Source of the DNA: Cytidiella melzeri
Taxonomy: Eukaryota > Basidiomycota > Agaricomycetes > Polyporales > Irpicaceae
Direction of reading: 5' to 3'
Assembly: GCA_022592445.1 (NCBI GenBank)
Contig: JABYQR010000595.1
Span: 1 to 17,569, forward strand
DNA: 17,569 nucleotides
The notes beneath the pieces are model-generated. The model was not told the DNA's origin. It did no database searches and saw nothing but the letters and a program-made list of their open reading frames with translations. The position numbers and the translations under genes were made by a program. This document shows positions 7,651 to 14,889 of this stretch, in pieces (positions within the stretch are counted from its first letter, which is position 1; the number at the start of each line of letters is the position of its first letter).

Positions 7651-9242
7651 AGCGAAGGAAATTCAACTAAGTCCAAGTGAACCAGTTCTAGTGGCTCCTT
7701 GACTCGTGATAAAGAGGGTGGTTTTGGAAGTTGCTTTCCTCGACCAAGTTCACATCCGTGGCATGGAGCAGTTGAGGACGGAACAGAGATACGCTCAGGT
7801 AATCCCTTAGTCCCTTTGTGAAGATTCTCAACAATGCGCTTCCACGGATGTCCTAGCCTATTATGCCACAACAGATAATTATCAGAGGTCTTTATGGCTG
7901 CTACTGTCTCTTGTCGCTTTACTATGCGCGCATTTATGTGGTACATGCCTGCGTCGTCACAGTTTCCATACAGGAAATCTTTGCCCTTGTGTTGTATAGT
8001 CCAGCCTTTTGCTGTGATTTGACTTGTATAGCCATTGGCCAAAGCCTTACAAGGTGCAAAGAATCGAGTAACTGCGTCTGGGATATAAAGAACGTTCTGA
8101 AGGGTGGCACGGCTTATTACACCATTTTTGAGCGTTGAGTCAATAATCACAGTCCCCCTTCCCAATATCTGAAGTGACATTTTCCTTCCTGCAACCGAAC
8201 AGAATCCGGGTTTTACTGCAGCAGAATATTGTACAAAGTCAGAATATTGGTTAGTGATATGGCTACTCGCGCAACTGTCAATAAGCCATTGGACAGTATC
8301 ACGCACGTGCGAGGAATAGAGTGAACCAGTGATCATTTCGAAAGACTCAGTCTCGAATACAGGCATAGTTTCTACGTTAACACTTTGAACTCGTGCTTTT
8401 CCTTTTCCCTTCTGATCCTTTTTCCCATTCTTGTTGTCCTGTTTCTTCTTGTTCTGCTGCTGATTGTTCTGCGCTCCAGACGACTTGTTCTTCCGAGTAT
8501 TGTTATTGGACGGTTTAGTGTCCCAGTGTTCCTCGGTAGAGTGATTGGTCTTGCCACATCTGTCACACCTCTTTGAACCTTTATTGAATCGCTTGACTTG
8601 AGTTATCCTTGAAGCAGAGGTGCCTACTTCGTTAGAAAGACGCCTAGTTGCCTCGGCTTCAATCTTAGGAATGATGTTACTCAAGGTCAAGTTCTTCAGG
8701 TCATCGATAGTGCTGATGTATGCGGATAAAGCAAGATCATATGAAGGAGGAAGTTTTCCCAGCAACAGGAAAGCCTTCATTTTGTCGTCAAGAGTAAGAC
8801 CAGCAGTAGCGACATCATTGATCATGGTCTGGTACTTTTCGATCTGAGGACGTATTTCTTGATTTTCATCAAAGACCAGGTTGTTCAATTTCTTGAATGC
8901 AACCATGCTCTCGAGTACGTTGGACTTTTCGTACTCTTTCTTCATGGTGTCCCAGATGTACTTTGCATCAGTGATCTTGTCGTCGTCAAGTTTGGACTTG
9001 ATAATATCGAAAGAAATCTTTGACAAGAGGTATCCAGCCGCTCGTATATTCAACGTCTTCCATTTAGCAATCACTGCTGCATCAGCAGGAGAGCCTGGTT
9101 CCGTGCTAGCTCCGGTGACAATGTCCCAACCATCAATGAACATCAGAGTGGCCTGCATAGCCATCCTCCATTCTTGATAGTTATTGCCTTTAAGAACTGG
9201 TTTGTCATCCTTAGCTAGCTTCTGGATTTCGTCGGAACTCAT
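7647..9242 (-). CDS. gag-pol: Copia-1 gag, protease and start of integrase (531 aa, truncated by frameshift)
   Basis: Starts at the ATG at 9242 (context ACCATGA, strong). The first ~210 residues match copia Gag (GNNYQEWRMAMQ near the start). A zinc knuckle at about 226-239 reads CDRCGKTNHSTEEH, with His where the last Cys is usual. The protease site at 322-326 reads DSCAS rather than the family D-S/T-G-A, so the loop Gly is replaced by Cys. Next come the pre-integrase HHCC finger (LLWHNRLGH near 459, CHGCELGR near 490) and the first catalytic Asp (HLDLVEFP). The frame ends at 7647, just where relatives continue IDGYKYAMTLLDD; that sequence is present in another frame from 7650. Its ATG overlaps the stop of the preceding frame (ATGA). 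Role: capsid protein and maturation. Confidence 0.92.
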   Translation of the reverse strand: MSSDEIQKLAKDDKPVLKGNNYQEWRMAMQATLMFIDGWDIVTGASTEPGSPADAAVIAKWKTLNIRAAGYLLSKISFDIIKSKLDDDKITDAKYIWDTMKKEYEKSNVLESMVAFKKLNNLVFDENQEIRPQIEKYQTMINDVATAGLTLDDKMKAFLLLGKLPPSYDLALSAYISTIDDLKNLTLSNIIPKIEAEATRRLSNEVGTSASRITQVKRFNKGSKRCDRCGKTNHSTEEHWDTKPSNNNTRKNKSSGAQNNQQQNKKKQDNKNGKKDQKGKGKARVQSVNVETMPVFETESFEMITGSLYSSHVRDTVQWLIDSCASSHITNQYSDFVQYSAAVKPGFCSVAGRKMSLQILGRGTVIIDSTLKNGVISRATLQNVLYIPDAVTRFFAPCKALANGYTSQITAKGWTIQHKGKDFLYGNCDDAGMYHINARIVKRQETVAAIKTSDNYLLWHNRLGHPWKRIVENLHKGTKGLPERISVPSSTAPCHGCELGRGKQLPKPPSLSRVKEPLELVHLDLVEFPSL

Positions 9243-9820
9243 GGTAAGAAGAAGTATACGATATCAAACTCCTCTCCGTGGAATCTACTATAGTATTCGT
9301 TGATCAACAGGGGTATTTCTGGTAGAAGCGGTTCAAGAGCGTTGTCCTCGACGTCACTATCTTTGTCTAGAAGATGTTCTACTTCAGAATCAGATTCTGA
9401 TGCAGATTCGATTGTATCTGGTATGTCTACCTTTGATCGACGTGGCGGAGATTCGATTAACGTAGACGCTGATGAAACTGCAACTGCTGTGATTGCGGAT
9501 ATAGATTCTTCTTCTCCGGTTTGAGGTTCCGGAGATGGTGAGGATGGAGTTGAATTGTTGTCAACAATAAGATCCCAATCAAGATGCGGTTCTTCTCCGA
9601 TATTCTCTGGATTGATTTCACCGAGCTGTTCGTCGTTAGGAACGATATATCGTCCTTCAGAGTATACAGCAACTGGATCGGTGTCTTCAAAGTAATCAGC
9701 TCTGTCTTGTCCAAATAGACGATATGGACAAGGTTGAGTGACACAAGACGAGAGATATCGTTCAGAGAAGGCAAAAGATGTGTCGCACTTGTTTGTGGTA
9801 CGAAGAAGTGATATTGTTGT
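9239..9820 (-). CDS. ORF-D: 193-codon open frame without ATG, ends overlapping the gag start
   Basis: Not recognised. The minus-strand frame after TAA 9823-9821 stays open to TGA 9241-9239. It encodes an acidic, Ser/Pro-rich protein (QDRADYFEDTDPVAVYSEGR, ESASESDSEVEHLLDKD, PLLPEIPLLINEYY). It contains no ATG at all. Its TGA overlaps the gag ATG as ATGA. Chance openness for 193 codons is unlikely, so I think it is or was translated, by non-AUG initiation, by joining to another exon, or as an old N-terminal extension of gag that lost frame. It lies in a stretch with no minus-strand ATG from 9863 down to gag. Gene status is uncertain. Confidence 0.4.
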   Translation of the reverse strand, partial: TTISLLRTTNKCDTSFAFSERYLSSCVTQPCPYRLFGQDRADYFEDTDPVAVYSEGRYIVPNDEQLGEINPENIGEEPHLDWDLIVDNNSTPSSPSPEPQTGEEESISAITAVAVSSASTLIESPPRRSKVDIPDTIESASESDSEVEHLLDKDSDVEDNALEPLLPEIPLLINEYYSRFHGEEFDIVYFFLP

Positions 9821-9853
9821 TTACAACGCGGTGCCAGATTTTTACAAGTTTAT

Positions 9854-9880
9854 CTACAGGAAACATAAGACGCGTTACTA
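9854..9880 (-). promoter_or_regulatory. Candidate splice acceptor upstream of gag
   Basis: Minus strand: TAGTAAC at 9880-9874, then TTTCCTGTAG ending at 9854. Both match fungal branch-point and 3' splice consensus. The last ATG before gag (9866-9864) lies between them, so splicing here would remove it and leave gag as the first ATG. Confidence 0.35.
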
Positions 9881-9993
9881 ACGATTCGACAAGACGGCAG
9901 AGACGAAGGAAAGGTGGTACAAAAGTACTACAAGTACAACTACAGAAACTTGTTGAAAGTGACCGTGTACAAATGTACAAATACACATCGCGA

Positions 9994-10002
9994 TATTTTA
10001 TA
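9994..10002 (-). promoter_or_regulatory. Possible internal TATA box (TATAAAATA)
   Basis: TATAAAATA on the minus strand, about 750 nt upstream of gag and just after ORF-B/C. It could mark an internal start site for a gag-pol message. Only the motif supports it. Confidence 0.2.
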
Positions 10003-10041
10003 TGTTACATGTGCGGTATTGCTCAAGTTTCAGTTGCCCGT

Positions 10042-11405
10042 TTACTCGCTATTTCTAGCTACCATCCTGTCCAACATCTGGAGAAGCTCATTCTCCTCAG
10101 TCGGCTGCTCGACGATCTGTCCTTCCTCAGCTGGCTGTGACCAGTCTCGAATTTGGTCCTTGACCTCTTCGGACATTGTGGTCCAGTCGTCGTTCTGCTT
10201 GAGGCGCCAGGCGATGATTTGAACGAGCTTTCGCTCGCTGAACTTGTCGTTGCCTTGGACGACCTGCATAGCAGTGTGGAAGTCATCGTGTCGGAGCTGG
10301 AATGGCTCCCGTTCCCCATCCGTGCGGTACCAGACAAAACCGTGTCGCATCATTATTGCAACTCGAGCTGATGCTGCAATAAATTTGTACGACTCGATTT
10401 GGTCTTCTTCAAGCGCAAAAACAGGCGACAGCCTCCTCCTTCGATGTTCGACTTGAGCACCACACCATTGTCCGTGATGAAAGACATTGCATCCATGATG
10501 TGTGGCTCGGCGTTGGTGAACTTGCCATCCCAGATCTTGTCGGCGACGTCCTGTGCGTTTTGCAACGCAGTCCCGGTCAGTTCATCCCACTCGAAGCAGT
10601 ATGAGCTCGCATCATGAAGCTCAGTGGTTGGAGTGACAGGGCGCTCTTCCCCAAAGAACTCCTCGATAGTTTCGACGGGCTCGTTGACGGTGGTGGTGCT
10701 CGAGGTGACTGGTGACGGCGGAACCATAGGGACATCTTGTTCGACGTTAACGGGTACGGCAGGAGTGCGTGGGCGAGGTGGTTGACGAGGAAGTGGAGAC
10801 TGGCTCCGTTCGCTGCGACGTGCGGCACGGGCTTGCTCCAGTTCAAATTGAACTCGTCCACGGTGGTTTGTGCGGAAACCTCGTCCACGAGGTGCAGTTG
10901 GCTGCCTTTGGGGCTGAGAGGTGGTCTGGCGGCGTTGCTGCTCGTCGTAGAGCTCGGCGAGACGAGGAGTATTGTCCCCCCTTCGACGCATGTCTGCGTG
11001 AACGGAGGTGCGGAAGTTGTTAATGATTTGGTTTACCGCTTCCTGTGGACGCGGACAGGGGCGAAGGGACTTGCGGTCGAAGGTGGCAGGAGGGGCGCGA
11101 CGATTGATAGACCGTGCGCTTTGCGAATTTCCCCCCTCTCGATCGGCGTGGCGAGCTTCTCTAGCCTCGGTATGCCATTGATGGTTCGGGATGGTATTGA
11201 GAAAGAATGTATGATGGTGATGGTCTGTTGTAGATTCTACATGATCATAATCAAACCTTAGCTGGTTCGGTTCGATTTGTCTAATTTGCAGAGTGTTACC
11301 TCCGGCCAGGCAAACTCGCTCAGTACGTCTTTCCAAAAACTGTTCCCAGTTCCTGGAATGCTGTTCAGCCCTTTCGAAGATAGCATTGGTACGGCGGGCG
11401 GGCAT
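10042..11405 (-). pseudogene. ORF-B/C: accessory protein of Copia-1 (~454 aa with one frame change)
   Basis: Not recognised. ATG at 11405 in a strong context (A at -3), 2 nt after the ORF-A stop. Residues 1-100 are mixed and charged with an HHHH run near 62-65. Residues 150-235 are Arg/Gln/Pro-rich (APRGRGFRTNHRGR near 171-184), which suggests nucleic-acid binding or disorder. Residues 245-328 are more ordered-looking (CFEWDELTGTALQNAQDVADK). At a run of five T (10421-10417) the coding-like sequence moves to another frame (ALEEDQIESYKFIAASARVAI, then MMRHGFVWYRTDGERE) and ends at 10042. Without the frame change it stops at 10353. One lost T or a ribosomal -1 slip would both explain this. Same strand and element as gag, upstream of it. 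Confidence 0.5.
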
Positions 11406-11407
11406 TT

Positions 11408-11683
11408 TTAGAATTCGTGGGTGAAACGGAATGCGGGTCGAAGTGCTCGTCGGTTATCGGTGTCGATCCAGAAAATAATTCTTGGAAGTGTGCGAGGAAT
11501 TTCTGTGAAAGGAATAAACTGTGAGAAAAACTCTTGCACAAGAGATTCTTCACGAAAATTATCCCCAAATTTGACTTCAACCAAACGATAAGCAATGGTG
11601 AAACAAATAGAGCGCGCGTAACTAATATGCGAATGTGCAGGAGACAAAATCTCTGTGAAACCAAAAGTAACAAAGTTCGACAT
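11408..11683 (-). CDS. ORF-A: small first ORF of Copia-1 (91 aa)
   Basis: Not recognised. It starts at the first ATG after the primer site, with about 515 nt of leader free of any other ATG. Start context is weak (C at -3, T at +4). The protein (SNFVTFGFTEIL at the start, then LVEVKFGDNF and PRIIFWIDTDNRR) has aromatic residues and no internal Met, and shows no signal peptide or clear membrane segment. Its stop TAA (11410-11408) is 2 nt before the ATG of ORF-B. The absence of internal ATGs means ribosomes that leak past its start would reach ORF-B next. Coding status is inferred from this arrangement and composition. Confidence 0.45.
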   Translation of the reverse strand: MSNFVTFGFTEILSPAHSHISYARSICFTIAYRLVEVKFGDNFREESLVQEFFSQFIPFTEIPRTLPRIIFWIDTDNRRALRPAFRFTHEF

Positions 11684-12192
11684 AAGCCTCTACTAAATTC
11701 TACAAAAACCGACGAATTGGGAATGCCAAGGGTGTCAACTGTGCGTTGTACACAGCTCCCTTTTAGTCCCCTGAGTCACGAGCTCAAGGTGACGCCTACT
11801 TTCCCTCCTTTCACCGCTTTTCACAGCCTCCCAATTGTCTAAGACAAAAGACCCTTTCGATCACCTCTGGACGCTACCTTATTGGGCTTTGTCCGAGTAG
11901 GTGCGTGATTCTGATAGTGAATCACAAGCCAAGAACACTTGTGAGGTGTAGGCTACCAATTGGATGTGACTGTGCGCGTGTTCCAGGGGTAAGAAAGCAG
12001 GGGCAATTCTGTAGAAAATAGTTATGGGAATAATGGGCGAGGAGAGGCGAGGCTTAGTCTACTACAACTGGGTCTTCTACTACAAAGTGGCCTACAATGT
12101 GTAGAAAGAAATGTTACTCACGAAGTAACAGTTGTGTAGTGTCGAGCTTGACGATGGTTTCAGAGTAGAGGAGTGGTAAGAAGAGTTAGAAG
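11684..12192 (-). other. Long leader of Copia-1 with candidate intron signals
   Basis: No minus-strand ATG occurs anywhere here. A donor GTGAGTAAC starts at 12121. Nearby acceptors include TTTTCTACAG (a 113-nt intron, CATAAC branch-like site) ending at 12009. A distant one at 9854 would remove ORF-A and ORF-B/C. No other gene is visible. Confidence 0.45.
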
Positions 12193-12207
12193 CCGGGGCT
12201 CATAACC
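12193..12207 (-). promoter_or_regulatory. Primer-binding site of Copia-1, internal half-tRNA type (initiator tRNA-Met)
   Basis: Directly next to the 5' LTR the minus strand reads GGTTATGAGCCCCGG. Its complement contains GGGCTCATAACC, the anticodon arm of eukaryotic initiator tRNA-Met (CAU anticodon inside). Drosophila copia and yeast Ty5 are known to prime from a cleaved initiator tRNA half pairing at this arm. The usual TGG matching a tRNA CCA end is absent. The site necessarily contains an ATG, giving a 5-codon upstream ORF. Confidence 0.85.
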
Positions 12208-12730
12208 TGTTTGAAAGTTACGAGTGTAGGGGATGACTAGGAGAGTCAACTAACTCTGGGAGTAAGTGTCTTATTATTTCTCTGCTCTCTAGAAGCTGTA
12301 TATATACATGTCTGTAACTAGATTACTAATGCTACAGTAATGTCATATGAGTAAGGATTGGTAAGGATTGGTAATCCTATGAGTAATGATTGGTAATGCA
12401 CAGTCCTGCTTGCTAATACTACTGAATAGAGAATGTAAGCGATGACTGAGCATCCTACATAACTGAATGGTGCTGACTGAGCCTTTAGTAAGCTCAATAC
12501 ATTTGGTATATGTAATATGAGTCATGCAGAAGCCTCATGGTACTTCTGCTATTCAGTCATGGAAACTACTGGAACACAATGCCATATGGTGCAAGTATCG
12601 CATCGTGTGTGACCATAAGGATGGTGGAATCACATGCTATGTACTATCTGATCTTATCTATCTACATATCTAATCTACATTGTCCATAGATCTGATGTCC
12701 GATAATCAGCGATACAATCTCGCTTTGACA
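12208..12730 (-). repeat. 5' LTR of Copia-1
   Basis: 523 bp, differing from the left LTR at 3 positions (12241, 12293, 12701). It abuts the primer site on its left and the target duplication on its right. It holds the promoter of the element. Confidence 0.95.
12299..12393 (-). promoter_or_regulatory. LTR promoter elements (5' LTR): TATA box and three CCAAT boxes
   Basis: TATATATA at 12306-12299 and CCAAT cores at 12393-12389, 12371-12367 and 12361-12357 on the minus strand. This copy would start the genomic RNA, probably about 30 nt after the TATA box. No ATG lies between there and the LTR end. Confidence 0.6.
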
Positions 12731-12735
12731 CAGAA
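12731..12735. repeat. Target-site duplication of Copia-1, right copy (CAGAA)
   Basis: Matches 4228-4232 exactly and directly follows the right LTR. Confidence 0.95.
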
Positions 12736-13438
12736 AAGAAAAGCTTGGCCAAGAGGCTGGTTATTACCGCATATATATATTATATGTGAGCTCAGATCAG
12801 TCAAAATGGAAAAAGTCCACGTACGTACGAGGACGACTCGGGGTGCGTTTGTTTTTTTCTTACTCCCCCATAGGTTGCGGGCGTGGAGGAGGAATGAAAC
12901 TGGGTTGACGTATATACGTATGTTACATCTACTGCATAATTAAAGACAGGTGTTTATTTGGTGTACGCGTTCCGCTCACCAGAATGCTCTACGGTCGTCT
13001 TTCGAATGACATCCAGGCTGGGGTCAAAAGACCATGCAAATGCAAAAAGGGATGAGTTTGTGCCCATGTACTATATATGGTTCCGACGAGAATGATGGGG
13101 AACGGGGACTTTGGGTAACAGGAACTGCCAGTGAAGGATATAATCAGTGCAGTGACTTGACGTTAATCTCCCACCCAATTGTCAGCACTAAACAAACTCC
13201 GCTAGGCGCGGGCTGATGGCGCCAAACCGAGAGCTCGGCGCGGGACTTAAGATGATTTTCAGAGCGCGGCGAGCCCGTCAATAGGTGTACAACAGGTTCC
13301 GCAAAAATACATAGAATAATAAAAAGTACATTTTGAGTCTATAGAACTGATGCCTTGAGATACATAGGATAACAAAGAGTATATTCTTAACATCATGACA
13401 AAGAGTACATTGTAAGTCTATAGAACTGATGCCTCAGA
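12736..13438. other. Intergenic stretch, no gene seen
   Basis: Only short unsupported frames occur. It contains AT-rich alternating runs (near 12768-12786), a 12-base palindrome ACGTATATACGT near 12908, and the imperfect direct repeat listed separately. No RNA gene is recognisable. Confidence 0.6.
13323..13434. repeat. Imperfect direct repeat, two 33-bp copies 79 bp apart
   Basis: Copies at 13323-13355 and 13402-13434 share GTACATT and the stretch AGTCTATAGAACTGATGCCT. The second copy ends just before the stop codon of the left MULE-derived frame (13439). Function unknown. Confidence 0.7.
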
Positions 13439-14092
13439 CTAAGGCTGTGTAGAGAGCTGTTTGGAGCTCGAAGCAGTGCGCAAAATGTCTGGACTTGCTC
13501 GATAGCGGTACCCAATGAGAGTTGGGGGTAAAGATTGCCGATTGCGACTACTACCATTGGTGATAGGCATAGTGCGACGAGCTTCGTGTTGCTGTACCTG
13601 TCGTGCAAGGTCAACAGCAGGGCGTAGCTTTGGCATGATGCGCTTCAGCCATTCTGTGTTATCTCCTTGCTCTCGTAGTGTTCGCGCAAGATAAGCAATA
13701 AGATCAATGTTTTTGTTGATCTCATTTTCCTCTTCATCGTCAAGCTTAACATGCAAAGTGTATTCAGTATGTTGTTTGATAGTCAGCATAGAAATAGTGC
13801 TGCTCACCTCAAAGCCAGCACCCCCACCTGCTCTGGTACGCATAAGGCCGTCTTGGCCTGTTGCTGGTGCCTTGTTGGGTGATGACTGAATTGGAGTTGG
13901 ATTTGAATTGAGCAGATCATTGACCTCTGCATCTGAGTCACTGAGCCAAGGACATTCAGCCTCAAGTGGCAGTGGACTGGCAGCAGTGCCTTCTGTTGGT
14001 AACAAGTAGAATGGTGGTTGGTAACGGCAAGACAAGCGCTTAAATATTCCCAATAATACCGTTGCCTGGTAAGGCAAGTCTTGTAGAAACAT
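13439..14092 (-). pseudogene. MULE transposase C-terminal region, inverted copy (217-codon chimeric frame)
   Basis: The frame has an ATG (14092) and stop (13439). Its first ~20 residues come from unrelated DNA and the MULE-derived part starts at the repeat boundary (14028; RYQPPFYLLPTEG). It then matches the tail of the plus-strand pseudogene nearly exactly: acidic SDSDAEVNDLL, KLDDEEENEINKNIDL, and NTEWLKRIMPKLRPAVDLARQ. It retains the natural end (NGSSRNRQSLPPTLIGYRYRA...), which the other copy has lost to Copia-2. Without the catalytic core and SWIM finger it is a fragment, not a transposase. Confidence 0.7.
13547..14028 (-). repeat. Inverted repeat, left arm (482 bp)
   Basis: Reverse complement of 14890-15371 with 3 mismatches, all C/T transitions. 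They are at 14024, 13954 and 13895 (right-arm partners 14894, 14964, 15023). The match may continue further left, with its partner now beyond the Copia-2 insertion. Confidence 0.95.
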
Positions 14093-14889
14093 TGAAAATC
14101 TGTGACACAGCGAAAATAGTGATGAAGGTGTCTTTGGTGATGAAGAAGATGTGCGCCATGAAGTCTACAGGTTTGCACATGGGACCAAGGATCTTGATGC
14201 CGAGGAAGATGTTGAGCCGACAGAACATGGGGAAAGGAGCAAAGACAAGTCATACATCTTCTGTCCCCTTCCTCACCGACTTCCAATCTTGCGCTTGTTT
14301 GCTAAACATGCCTCACAGCACTCTCTTTTACCTGAACGACATGGCCAGGCATGAACAGCTGAATTGATCTACCGGGATGCAGTGACTGAAATGTATAATC
14401 ATTGCAAGATCAACCGCCTATGTGAGGTGTGGGCATACCTTTAGAACTCTTGGTACTCACCAGAGAAATGGCCACTATGGGCACGGTTGGCTCATGGCAC
14501 CAGCATTCCAGTCCACTGGACAACAATGATGGTAGAAGCTTTGTGGCGTAACCTCAAGCGCCTTGTGCTGAGAATGTTCAACCGGCCTCCATTGGATCTG
14601 GCAACATACATTATCATCACAGGATCAATTCCTCCCTATCGTCTCACCCTCAGAAAACTTTGTTTTGACCGTGGAGGAGGACGCCAGAAGACTCTTACTC
14701 ACATGCAAGTTGCCTTGAAGCATGCCTGGAAGCGGCTCCTGGAAGCTCCCATCAATGGTACCTATACAACCAACACTACTCTCTGGACATGTGACTGTGG
14801 TGCTCAGAAATATCATGCAAATTTGCTTTGCAAGCACCTGGTCCCGGCTGTGGGACCCGTAGATCCTTCCTGGTGGTCAACAATCATTC

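Larger units (their letters stand above)
4233..12730 (-). mobile_element. Complete Ty1/copia LTR retrotransposon 'Copia-1' (8498 bp)
   Basis: It is bounded by 523-bp LTRs (4233-4755 and 12208-12730) with TG...CA ends and flanked by CAGAA on both sides. Internal order on the minus strand: primer site 12207-12193, leader, accessory ORFs 11683-9239, gag/protease/integrase start 9242-7647, rest of integrase, RT and RNase H 7650-4813, polypurine tract 4764-4756. Integrase before RT defines the copia (Pseudoviridae-like) order. The LTRs differ at 3 of 523 positions (4266/12241, 4318/12293, 4726/12701), so insertion is recent. Gag-pol is nevertheless interrupted twice, so this copy cannot make a full polyprotein. 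Confidence 0.95.

Noticed and set aside
8385..9177. Several hydrophobic plus-strand frames that could look like membrane proteins
   Set aside because: They are antisense to the gag coding region, which has clear family motifs.
9300..9524. Plus-strand Ser/Asp-rich frame
   Set aside because: Antisense shadow of the acidic ORF-D.
10351..10355. TAATG stop-start as a translational coupling site between ORF-B and ORF-C
   Set aside because: Residues upstream of the ATG in the ORF-C frame look coding, so a single-base frame change at the T5 run explains the data better. Kept only as an alternative.
12908..12919. Palindrome ACGTATATACGT and nearby alternating AT runs as a regulatory site
   Set aside because: Short palindromes are common in AT-rich DNA and no gene start lies nearby.
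14062..14367. 101-codon plus-strand frame over the MULE region
   Set aside because: The neighbouring frame (14151-14354 and onward) carries the conserved MULE sequence, so this is a shadow.
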